Below are positions 9,110 to 17,271 of a DNA stretch of 64,000 nt, piece after piece. How positions within the stretch are numbered: the first letter of the stretch is position 1; each line of letters opens with the position of its first letter. The translations under genes and the position numbers were made by a program. The stretch is from Daejeonella sp. JGW-45 (GTDB taxonomy: Bacteria; Bacteroidota; Bacteroidia; Sphingobacteriales; Sphingobacteriaceae): assembly GCF_029360805.1 (NCBI RefSeq), contig NZ_JARKNC010000001.1, forward strand, positions 310,001 through 374,000. Direction: 5' to 3'. The notes beneath the pieces are model-generated. The model was given only the letters and a program-made list of their open reading frames with translations. It was not told where the DNA came from and made no database searches.

Positions 9110-9622
9110 TTAATTAAGTTTTACTTCTTTTAACAGGTCGTTAACCAAAGCCTGCTGCTTATTCTGATCTTCGAATTGTTTGCGCAATACTTTCTCTGCA
9201 ATATCAATAGACAGGGTAGAAACCTGGTTCTTAATCTCAGCCATAGCTGCAAGCTTTTGATTGTTGATTTCGGTCTTTGCGAGTTCTATAAGCTTGGCGC
9301 CTTCCGCTTTCGCCTGATCCTTGGCATCATTGATCATCTGATCTTTGATTTCTTTAGCTTCCTTCAGGATATTGTCCCGCTCTAAACGGGCTTCCTTCAA
9401 CAGGTCCTCGTTTTCGCTGATCAGCTTTGCCATCTCGGCCTTCGCCATTTCAGCCTTTGATAAAGCATCTTCGATAGAACGCTCACGCTCGTCAAGTGCC
9501 TGCACGATCGGCTTCCATGCAAATTTGCTTAACAGGAAGAACAGTATTAAGAATGCTACTGTCGACCAGATAAACAAACCCGGATCCGGTGATACCAAAG
9601 GGTTTAATGCCAGTAATGTCAT
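9110..9622 (-). CDS. atpF: ATP synthase Fo b subunit
   Basis: The peripheral stalk subunit. Its 170 residues comprise one N-terminal transmembrane helix (about 16-36, GLFIWSTVAFLILFFLLSKF), then the usual KPI motif and a long charged, Ala-rich coiled coil to the C-terminus. It lies after atpE behind a strong hairpin and an AT-rich leader, which suggests its expression is set separately from atpE. Confidence 0.96.
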   Translation of the reverse strand: MTLLALNPLVSPDPGLFIWSTVAFLILFFLLSKFAWKPIVQALDERERSIEDALSKAEMAKAEMAKLISENEDLLKEARLERDNILKEAKEIKDQMINDAKDQAKAEGAKLIELAKTEINNQKLAAMAEIKNQVSTLSIDIAEKVLRKQFEDQNKQQALVNDLLKEVKLN

Positions 9623-9656
9623 TTTATTATTTTATTTAATAAATCAATCAAATAAT

Positions 9657-9693
9657 AAAATAAGGCTGGTGCCAATCGCACAAGCCTTATTTT
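9657..9693 (-). terminator. Strong intra-operon hairpin directly after atpE
   Basis: A perfect 11-bp stem, AAAATAAGGCT (9657-9667) with AGCCTTATTTT (9683-9693), and a 15-nt loop. It starts 2 nt after the atpE stop. On the minus strand it is followed by a U/A-rich stretch (TTATTATTTG). This is the form of a partial terminator or 3'-end stabiliser inside the operon, fitting the need for many more c subunits than a or b. Confidence 0.65.
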
Positions 9694-9695
9694 AA

Positions 9696-9938
<243 letters not shown>

Positions 9939-9960
9939 TTAAACAAAAAATAAATTCATA

Positions 9961-11103
9961 TTAATGCTCAGCGTGCTCCTCCACGGCCATCCCGATGAAC
10001 AGGGCCGACAAAATCGTGAAAATAAACGCTTGAATAAATCCTACCACCAGCTCAATTACACTGATAAATAACACGAACGGAACTGCGATACCTGCAACCA
10101 GGACCGACTTCAAAATAAAGATCAATGAGATCAGACTCAGGATCAGGATGTGCCCAGCGGTAATGTTTGCAAACAAACGAATCATCAAAGCGATGGGCTT
10201 GGTGAATAATCCAATGATCTCAACCGGGATCATCAATGGATATAACCACCATGGGACATGCGGAGTAAATACGTGCCCCCAGTAGTTCTTATTTCCGTTA
10301 ACGGTTGTAAGCACGAAAGTACAAAGCGCTAACATCATCGTCACCGCGATATTACCGGTTAAGTTTGCACCACCCGGGAAGAACGGAATAAGACCCATCA
10401 GGTTATTTAACCATACGAAGAAAAAGACGGTTAATAAATAAGGCATGAATCCCTTGTATCTATACCCTAACTGAGGTTTTGCAATATCATCACGAACGAA
10501 AAGAATGATAGGCTCTAAAATGGATTGCAATCCCTTCGGAGCTTTACCTTCACGTGTTTTGTATGCTTTAGCTATTCCGATAAACACTATTAAAAGTACT
10601 GTAACAGATATCAGCAAGGATACCACATTCTTAGTAATAGAAATATCAAAAGGCTTTGCATTTAAAATATCACCGCGTGAGTCATACTGAATGTAAGTAC
10701 CATGATCGTTTTTAGGAAGCACCGGATAAAAATATTTACCATGATACTTTACCAGCGAAACGCCGTCAGCTTCAATAAGCTGAGTTCCGTCGTCACTATG
10801 GCCAAACTTATTTGAAAGGAAAGTTACCAGACCAGCTTCAGTATAAAGAATTACCGGGAGCGGTATAGATACGTGACCAAAAAAATGCCATTCATGAGAA
10901 TCGGCGATGTGATGGAGAATCACCTTTGAAATATCCTCATCTTTTTCTTCCCCCTCGGCATGAGCAACTGACGTTTCAGCGTGTGCTGTATCTGCAGCCG
11001 TATGCTCCTGCGAAAACGCCGAAAAGCTCAATATTGAAAATAAAACCGCACAAAATGAAATGCTGAAGATTTTTTTTGAATTGAAAATATGGCTCAAATC
11101 CAT
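9961..11103 (-). CDS. atpB: ATP synthase Fo a subunit (long Bacteroidota form)
   Basis: The stator channel subunit that passes protons to the c ring. At 380 residues it is longer than the ~270 of Proteobacteria. It has an N-terminal signal-like helix (about 12-31), then a His/Glu-rich exported segment of about 130 residues before the core helices. This extension is usual in Bacteroidota. The essential arginine is in MIRLFANITAGH near the C-terminal third. It is followed by atpE after 43 bp. Confidence 0.96.
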   Translation of the reverse strand: MDLSHIFNSKKIFSISFCAVLFSILSFSAFSQEHTAADTAHAETSVAHAEGEEKDEDISKVILHHIADSHEWHFFGHVSIPLPVILYTEAGLVTFLSNKFGHSDDGTQLIEADGVSLVKYHGKYFYPVLPKNDHGTYIQYDSRGDILNAKPFDISITKNVVSLLISVTVLLIVFIGIAKAYKTREGKAPKGLQSILEPIILFVRDDIAKPQLGYRYKGFMPYLLTVFFFVWLNNLMGLIPFFPGGANLTGNIAVTMMLALCTFVLTTVNGNKNYWGHVFTPHVPWWLYPLMIPVEIIGLFTKPIALMIRLFANITAGHILILSLISLIFILKSVLVAGIAVPFVLFISVIELVVGFIQAFIFTILSALFIGMAVEEHAEH

Positions 11104-11117
11104 TTATTATAAGGAAT

Positions 11118-11507
11118 TTACTTAAATTTTTGGTTGCGCAAGTTACATAACAAACAATATATTTCAAACACTGTATGAAAGAAATATAGATAAAAAAAAC
11201 AGATCACAAATTTAACAGGATCCACAGTGTTTTGAGTGATATAAACAAAGGCTATTACCATATACAATAGCAACTTAACCGCAATGCTTGCAAGCAATGC
11301 CTGGCCTGATGATTTAATGCTCACTTTCATCCTCCAGGAAGCAAGGATGTAGATCACGAAAGTGATAATGCTGAACACTGCGAACATGTTCCAGAACCGC
11401 GGGATCAAAAGAGCCTGACCGGGGTAATAAATCTCCGCCAGGAGCGGGGCAACACTTAGTAATATATTAAATAGTATAAAGTAGAGAACGAACTTGAGTA
11501 TACTCAT
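11118..11507 (-). CDS. Small membrane protein of the atp operon (AtpI-like position)
   Basis: About 129 residues with four hydrophobic helices. The ATG at 11505-11507 (MSILKFVLYF) shares its A with the TAA stop of the preceding atpZ-like gene, a TAATG coupling; an upstream in-frame extension to 11579 would overlap that gene and is rejected. Position between atpZ and atpB is where AtpI proteins, assembly helpers for the c ring, usually lie. Sequence similarity to AtpI is not obvious to me, so the role is inferred from context. Confidence 0.7.
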   Translation of the reverse strand: MSILKFVLYFILFNILLSVAPLLAEIYYPGQALLIPRFWNMFAVFSIITFVIYILASWRMKVSIKSSGQALLASIAVKLLLYMVIAFVYITQNTVDPVKFVICFFYLYFFHTVFEIYCLLCNLRNQKFK

Positions 11508-11755
11508 TATTTCAATCGTCTTATTGTTTGGTAGATAGACATGCAAACACCGATAACACAGGCCAATGCCGTAACCCATTGGACTTTATGGTCATAGTAC
11601 TGGTCGATCTTGTATCCGATAAAAGCACAGGCCCCGATAATAGCCATCATTTGAAATGCTACACCGGTATATTTGGCATAACTGTTTAGCGCCTTCTTTT
11701 CAGGGGCCAATCCATCTTCCTTTACAATTTTATGTTTCTCCTCTTTATTTTCCAT
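11507..11755 (-). CDS. atpZ: AtpZ/AtpI-family protein
   Basis: About 82 residues: a charged N-terminus, then two helices (YTGVAFQMMAIIGACAFIGYKID and VTALACVIGVCMSIYQTIRRL). This is the AtpZ/AtpI arrangement (F0F1-ATPase subunit, putative), thought to help assembly or cation supply of the ATP synthase. I chose ATG 11755 (MENKEEK); ATG 11764 three codons upstream is equally possible. It is the first gene of the atp operon, so the promoter should be in 11765-12050. Confidence 0.78.
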   Translation of the reverse strand: MENKEEKHKIVKEDGLAPEKKALNSYAKYTGVAFQMMAIIGACAFIGYKIDQYYDHKVQWVTALACVIGVCMSIYQTIRRLK

Positions 11756-11796
11756 CGGTATCATGTTAAATACAAATTATCACGTACCATCTTAAC

Positions 11797-11930
11797 CGCA
11801 AAGGTCGCAAAGTTTTTCGCAAAGGTCGCAAAGTAGCATTACGAAAGTTTGCCAAACCCTATGCGTTATGCAAACTCTGCACCTTTGCGACTGCCTGGCC
11901 GGTAGGCAGGAGTATTTTGCGACCTTTGCG
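11797..11930. repeat. Inverted CGCAAAGGTCGCAAA repeat upstream of the atp operon
   Basis: CGCAAAGGTCGCAAAG occurs twice directly (11797-11812 and 11818-11833), and its exact 15-nt inverse at 11916-11930. Between them are a degenerate copy (CACCTTTGCGAC, 11879-11890) and a stem CTGCCT/AGGCAG (11891-11909) around CCGGTAGG. Only this repeat and the promoters of the two divergent operons occupy 11765-12050. The structure is palindromic and noncoding, like a REP-type element. Confidence 0.75.
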
Positions 11931-12045
11931 TTTAAAATTCGCTATCCAAGCGAAGCGCTTAAAGAACGTACCATTATCACCGTCAATAAAGGTTAGTTAT
12001 AGCTGAAACATTATATTTACATGTAGATTCCCCCCTGAAATAAAA

Positions 12046-12053
12046 TATCTTTG
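12046..12053 (+). promoter_or_regulatory. Perfect TAnnTTTG box upstream of sprE/porW
   Basis: TATCTTTG at 12046-12053 matches the Bacteroidota -7 consensus. A good -33 box is not seen. A transcript starting near 12058 would leave a leader of about 35 nt before the TTG at 12093 and would exclude a start at 12051. Confidence 0.5.
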
Positions 12054-12092
12054 TGTAGATTTTGTTTATATAAAAGTCAAGCTTTAATCAAT

Positions 12093-14816
12093 TTGAGATC
12101 AAACGTTGTAATTAACTTTTCCAGCCTGTTACTTGCTTCTGTTTTTTGCCTGGGAATAGCAGCCTGCGATTCTCAAAAACAAACAGTCGCGAGCCGCGGG
12201 ATGCAGAACTTAACGGCACATTATAATATTCTTTATAATGCGAGGGAACTGATCAACGAAAGCGAACGCAACATCCAGCTTGCAACGACAGATGATTATG
12301 AAAGACTGATACCTGTTTATAAAGAAGCTACAGAGGCAACATCGCTCGCTGAAGTAAAGAATCTTGAGGAGGCCATTTTAAAAGCAAATGTTATCGTTAA
12401 TGAAAAATCACGCAGCAATTATGTTGACGATGCTTATTTCCTGATAGCGAAAGCAAACCATTTAAAGGCCAACTTTTACAATGCCTCAGAGTTTTTTACT
12501 TATGTGTATAAGTCGTACCCCGAAGAAAAAGAGCTCAGGCAGGCTGCCCTGGCATGGATGGCACGCTCGTTTATAGAATCAGAACGTTTTACAGAAGCCG
12601 AAAATACTCTGGATACTGCATTAAAATACATCAACACTGAAAAGGAATCGGTAGGGGATATCTATGCAACGCGGGCTCAACTGCACTTATATGCACGGGA
12701 AGATGAACAGGCGATTACTTTACTTGAAAAGGCTATAAAGAACGCTGGGAACCGTCAGCATAAGATCCGGTGGACCTACCTGCTTGCACAGCTGCAACAG
12801 CTGAAAGGTGATACAGAAGCTTCATACGTGAATTATACCGAAGTTGTAAAAAGCAACGCCCCTTTTGATATGGCCTTTAATGCCAACCTCAACAGGATCA
12901 GCATCAGGAATGAACAGCAGGGGAATAAGGCCGGGAGGTCGCAGCAGTTAAGAGCTCTTTTGAAAGATGATAAGAACCGGGATTTTGCAGATCAGATCTA
13001 TTTCCAGATAGCCAATAGCTATACGGATGAAAATGACTTGGACCAGGCTATTGAGAATTATAATATTGCGATAAGGAAGAGTACCAGGAATGCAACCCAA
13101 AAAGGTCTTGCTTATTTAAAGCTTGCAGAGATATACTTCGGTCAATCCGATTTCGTAAGATCCAAAGCGTATTATGACAGTACGCTGGCTGTACTTCCAA
13201 AGACCTATCCGGATTATGACCTGATAAATAAAAAAACGGCTAACCTTGAAACGCTCGCCGACAGGCTCACTATCATTGCGCGCGAAGATACACTCCAGAT
13301 GCTTGCTGGCCTCCCTGAAGCCGATCGTGAGTTAAGGATTGGTGCGCTGGTCCGGGAACAGGCACTAAAATCAATTACAAGCGCGGCAGGCAGCACATCG
13401 AATTCGTCGGGCCCAGCACAGTCATCAGCCAATCCTGCCGGGAACGGTAAATTTTATTTCAACAATTCGGTTGCGTTGAATCAGGGATTGATTGATTTCA
13501 AGAAGCAATGGGGCAACAGAAAGCTGGAAGACAACTGGCGCAGGAGCCAGAAATCGGCAACGGATATAACCACTCCACTCTCGCCCGACCAGGCTATTGC
13601 CAGCAATCCATTTCAGCAGCCGGTTCGCGACCCGGTAGCGTCAAATATTGAAATGATCAGGCGGACCTTCATTGAGGGCATGCCACTGACCGCCGGGCAA
13701 AAGATTATATCTGATCAAAAGATATCAGATGCATATTATGATATTGGTAATTATTACAGGGATGTGGCCCTCGACACCCTGTCCGCATTAAACACCTACG
13801 AGAAACTTCTGAAGCGGTTCCCGGAGAATACGAATAAGCTTGCCGTGTATTACAACCTTTACCGTCTTCACAGGAACAGTAATCCTGAACGCTCCGAAGA
13901 GTTTAAAAATATACTTCTAAACGACTTCCCCGATTCACCCTTTGCAAAGATCATTATTGACCCCCTGTATGATCAAAAAGCTGATGAACAAGAGATTGCA
14001 TTCAACCGCTTTTATAATGAAGCTTACGACCTTTATTCAAACAGGCAATACACCCGGGTGCTTTCTCATATAGACGGGTACGGAAAATCCTTCACCGGGC
14101 GGCCTATGCCTGCGCAGCTTGATTATCTCCGCGCATTAGCGATTGGAAGAACACAACAGCTTCCACAGCTTGAAACTGCTTTCAAAGAATTAATCGCTGC
14201 CTACCCTCAGGATAAGCTGGTTGTGCCGCTTGTTAAGGAGCATCTTACGTTCATAGACTCTAACAGGGAAATGATAGCCTCACGTCCAGTAGCCCTGGTC
14301 GACAATGATCCCAGCAGGGACAGGTTCGTACAAGAGCCTGTGCACCTGGAACCGTCAGCACCTGGCGCAATGATTAATGCACCAGTATTAGCCAGCGATC
14401 AGCCCCCCGGCAAGCCTGAACCCGAAGCCGTCAAACCAGCGGAAGACAGTGGTTTCTTTGTAAAGGAGGAAGGCGCACTGTTTTATTTTGCAGTAAATAT
14501 TACAGACCCGAGAGTAAATTTAAGCTCTTCCCGGTTTGGGATAGGGCAGTTCAACAGGGTAAATTTGCCTGGCAGTGGAATAAAGCATCAATTAAAATCT
14601 ATTAACAATCAAAACCAGCTTATCTTTGTAGGCCCATTCGAGGGGCGAGAAGCCGCACAGATTTACTTCAACAATATTAGTCCGATGATGAAAGAGATCA
14701 TGAAGATCCCCGCTGCTAAATACAGCATGTTTTTTATAAATCAACAGAATCTGGACAAAATAACAGACAGAGAATCGCTCGACCGGTATGTTGAATTTTA
14801 TAAAAACAACTACTAA
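12093..14816 (+). CDS. sprE: SprE/PorW-type TPR lipoprotein of the type IX secretion system
   Basis: A ~907-residue lipoprotein with many tetratricopeptide repeats. The signal peptide ends in LGIAAC and is followed by the family hallmark SRGMQNLTAHYNILYNA. TPR-type helix pairs fill most of the protein, with a low-complexity Pro/Ser segment around the middle. The conserved C-terminal block (LFYFAVNITDP, SRFGIGQFNR) is typical of SprE/PorW, which links the PorK/N ring to the translocon. No ATG is available near the N-terminus; TTG 12093 puts a clean lipoprotein signal at the start and agrees with the promoter box at 12046. Its stop overlaps the next gene (TAATG). Confidence 0.82.
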   Translation: MRSNVVINFSSLLLASVFCLGIAACDSQKQTVASRGMQNLTAHYNILYNARELINESERNIQLATTDDYERLIPVYKEATEATSLAEVKNLEEAILKANVIVNEKSRSNYVDDAYFLIAKANHLKANFYNASEFFTYVYKSYPEEKELRQAALAWMARSFIESERFTEAENTLDTALKYINTEKESVGDIYATRAQLHLYAREDEQAITLLEKAIKNAGNRQHKIRWTYLLAQLQQLKGDTEASYVNYTEVVKSNAPFDMAFNANLNRISIRNEQQGNKAGRSQQLRALLKDDKNRDFADQIYFQIANSYTDENDLDQAIENYNIAIRKSTRNATQKGLAYLKLAEIYFGQSDFVRSKAYYDSTLAVLPKTYPDYDLINKKTANLETLADRLTIIAREDTLQMLAGLPEADRELRIGALVREQALKSITSAAGSTSNSSGPAQSSANPAGNGKFYFNNSVALNQGLIDFKKQWGNRKLEDNWRRSQKSATDITTPLSPDQAIASNPFQQPVRDPVASNIEMIRRTFIEGMPLTAGQKIISDQKISDAYYDIGNYYRDVALDTLSALNTYEKLLKRFPENTNKLAVYYNLYRLHRNSNPERSEEFKNILLNDFPDSPFAKIIIDPLYDQKADEQEIAFNRFYNEAYDLYSNRQYTRVLSHIDGYGKSFTGRPMPAQLDYLRALAIGRTQQLPQLETAFKELIAAYPQDKLVVPLVKEHLTFIDSNREMIASRPVALVDNDPSRDRFVQEPVHLEPSAPGAMINAPVLASDQPPGKPEPEAVKPAEDSGFFVKEEGALFYFAVNITDPRVNLSSSRFGIGQFNRVNLPGSGIKHQLKSINNQNQLIFVGPFEGREAAQIYFNNISPMMKEIMKIPAAKYSMFFINQQNLDKITDRESLDRYVEFYKNNY

Positions 14817-17068
14817 TGCAAAACCGAAAAATGAACACCCAACTGACGCAGCAGGACATAAATCGCTATACCATCCGGTTTTGGAAATGGATTATTGGAA
14901 TAATTGCGTTTGGTGCAATACTTCTCTTCAGTATCGGACTGGGGCTATTTGGTGCACTGCCTGACCTGCGGGCCCTGGAAAACCCTAAAAGCAACCAGGC
15001 TTCCGAGGTAATATCAGATGATAATGTGATTCTTGGCACCTATTACGTTCAAAATCGCTCAAATGTACGTTACGACGAGATCTCACCGAACGTTATCAAT
15101 GCCTTGATCGCTACGGAGGATATCCGCTTTTATAATCACTCGGGGATCGACTTCAAACGGACTTTCACTATTATCTTCTATAACCTGGTGGGAAAAAGGC
15201 AGGGAGCCAGCACCATTACGCAGCAGCTCGCTCTGAACATGTTCTCTAAAGAAGGGCGGTCAAAGACATTCATAAAAAGACTGATTCAAAAATCCCAGGA
15301 GCTCATCGTTGCAGTGAAGCTGGAACGCCAGTATACGAAGGAGGAGATCCTTACAATGTACCTGAACACGGTTGATTTTGGATCTTATAATACCTATGGG
15401 ATCAAATCAGCAGCCAGGACATATTTTAGCACCACGCCCGATAAGCTACAGCCTGAACAGGCGGCCATCCTCATCGGGATGCTTAAGGGACCTTCATACT
15501 ATAATCCTCATAGAAACCCTGAACGTGCCATATTACGCCGGAATACTGTTCTGGAGAACATGAATAAAGCCAGCTACATCAGCGACCAGGAAACAGAGCG
15601 CTTGAAGCAACTGCCACTAGGTCTTGCCTTCAACCCTACTGACCACAATGAAGGTTCGGCAGCTTATTTCCGTGCTGTCCTGAAAAAAGATATACAGGCT
15701 ACCCTGGAAGAGAATTCAATATATAAAGCCGACAATACTCCTTACGACCTGGATCGCGACGGACTGAAAATATACACAACGATTAATTCACGCATGCAGC
15801 ATTATGCAGAGGAATCGCAGGCTGAGTATATGAAAACACTCCAGGTAAGTTTTAACAACTCCTGGAAAGGGCGCGATCCGTTTAACTTTAAGGAGGCCAA
15901 AGGACTCATTGACCAGGGAATGAGACGCTCCGACCGTTATCAGGCTCTCAAGGCAGAAGGAAAAACCGAAGAGGAGATACAACAGGATTTCAGGACACCG
16001 GCAAAGATGACCATCTTCAGCTGGCGCGGAGAAATAGATACTTTAATGAAGCCTATCGACTCCATAAAGTACTATAAACTCCTATTGCGTAATTCCCTGA
16101 TGTCAATGGAACCGCAAACCGGTTACGTGCGCGCCTGGGTTGGCGGCATTAACTTCAGTCACTTCAAATACGACCAGGTAAAAATGGGAACAAGGCAGGT
16201 CGGATCTACAGCCAAGCCCTTCACCTATGCGGTTGCTATCGGTAACGCCGGATTCTCTCCATGCTACATGGTAGACAACCTGCCGGTTAGTATCGATGCC
16301 GGTGACGGAACTACGTACAATCCACGAGCTTACCGGTCGTTACCGGGACCAATTACCCTGAAAAAAGGACTGGCCCATTCACAGAATAACAGTACCATGT
16401 TCCTGATGAGCCAGGTTGGCGCTACAGCAGTATCTACCCTTACAAAGAATATGGGAATAACCAGTCCTGTGCCCGCTGTTCCATCTATAGCCCTCGGTTC
16501 GTTCGAAGCATCCGTATACGATATGGCAGGTGCTTATTCAGTATTCGTTAACCACGGTATCTGGACCGAGCCGATATACCTTCTTCGCATTGAAGACAAA
16601 AACGGAAATGTGATCTACGAACGCAAGCCAAAGATCAAGGTGGTAATGGATGAGCAAACGGCTTACGTAATGACCGATATGCTGAAAGCCGTAATCAAAG
16701 AAGGTACGGGAGTACGGCTGGGCTGGAAATACAAACTGACCAATCCAATCGGCGGCAAAACGGGAACAACCAATAACAACTCCGATGGTTGGTTTATGGG
16801 CATTACACCAGAGCTGGTTACAGGCGTTTGGACAGGGGCTGAAGACAGGGCCATCCACTTCACCTCAACATCTTTTGGTGAAGGTGCGAACACGGCGCTG
16901 CCTATCTTCGGTTTGTATATGCAGAAAGTATATGCCGACAAAACGCTTCAGTATACCAAGGGAGATTTCCCTGTTCCTAAAGGGGGTGTAAACATAACGC
17001 TTGACTGCGGCGTCTATTTGCAACAGCAGTCGGAAGAAACGGAGCTCGATAAAAAGCTGGGCTTTTAG
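14816..17068 (+). CDS. Penicillin-binding protein 1A (transglycosylase/transpeptidase)
   Basis: A bifunctional class A PBP that polymerises and cross-links peptidoglycan. It has an N-terminal anchor (about 22-46). The GT51 domain has catalytic Glu101 in EDIRFYNHSGID and GASTITQQ (130-137). The transpeptidase domain has Ser464 in STAK, SQN at 522-524 and KTG at 648-650, so both activities look intact. The start ATG shares its A with the sprE stop, giving translational coupling. That coupling ties cell-wall synthesis to a T9SS lipoprotein. Confidence 0.95.
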   Translation: MQNRKMNTQLTQQDINRYTIRFWKWIIGIIAFGAILLFSIGLGLFGALPDLRALENPKSNQASEVISDDNVILGTYYVQNRSNVRYDEISPNVINALIATEDIRFYNHSGIDFKRTFTIIFYNLVGKRQGASTITQQLALNMFSKEGRSKTFIKRLIQKSQELIVAVKLERQYTKEEILTMYLNTVDFGSYNTYGIKSAARTYFSTTPDKLQPEQAAILIGMLKGPSYYNPHRNPERAILRRNTVLENMNKASYISDQETERLKQLPLGLAFNPTDHNEGSAAYFRAVLKKDIQATLEENSIYKADNTPYDLDRDGLKIYTTINSRMQHYAEESQAEYMKTLQVSFNNSWKGRDPFNFKEAKGLIDQGMRRSDRYQALKAEGKTEEEIQQDFRTPAKMTIFSWRGEIDTLMKPIDSIKYYKLLLRNSLMSMEPQTGYVRAWVGGINFSHFKYDQVKMGTRQVGSTAKPFTYAVAIGNAGFSPCYMVDNLPVSIDAGDGTTYNPRAYRSLPGPITLKKGLAHSQNNSTMFLMSQVGATAVSTLTKNMGITSPVPAVPSIALGSFEASVYDMAGAYSVFVNHGIWTEPIYLLRIEDKNGNVIYERKPKIKVVMDEQTAYVMTDMLKAVIKEGTGVRLGWKYKLTNPIGGKTGTTNNNSDGWFMGITPELVTGVWTGAEDRAIHFTSTSFGEGANTALPIFGLYMQKVYADKTLQYTKGDFPVPKGGVNITLDCGVYLQQQSEETELDKKLGF

Positions 17069-17108
17069 TCGAATGAGTAGTTATTACTACCGGTTTAACA
17101 TCAGCGCT

Positions 17109-17196
17109 CGACCCCAAAAGGGTCGTATGCTTATAGCAGAACAAATAAGTCCAAAGCCAAATGAAGTTCTATAAACATATGACCCCTTCGGGGTCA
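17109..17196. repeat. Inverted pair of GACCCC hairpin elements
   Basis: Two hairpins, CGACCC/GGGTCG (17109-17125) and TGACCCC/GGGGTCA (17180-17196). Each carries the same side sequence (TATGYTTATAG), and the two copies face each other. The consensus is GACCCCnAAAGGGTCRTATG followed by YTTATAG. They may act as a terminator after the PBP gene or as a REP-like element. The rest of 17069-17271 shows nothing else but the uvrC start region. Confidence 0.7.
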
Positions 17197-17271
17197 AACT
17201 GTCAAATCAAACTATCAAAATTATCAACGGATTGATGGTTTATTAGAATGGGTATTCTCATAGTTATGTAA

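Noticed and set aside
12051-12092. TTG at 12051 as the sprE start
   Set aside because: It overlaps the -7 box at 12046-12053 and would place a polar extension before the lipoprotein signal; TTG 12093 gives a clean signal peptide.
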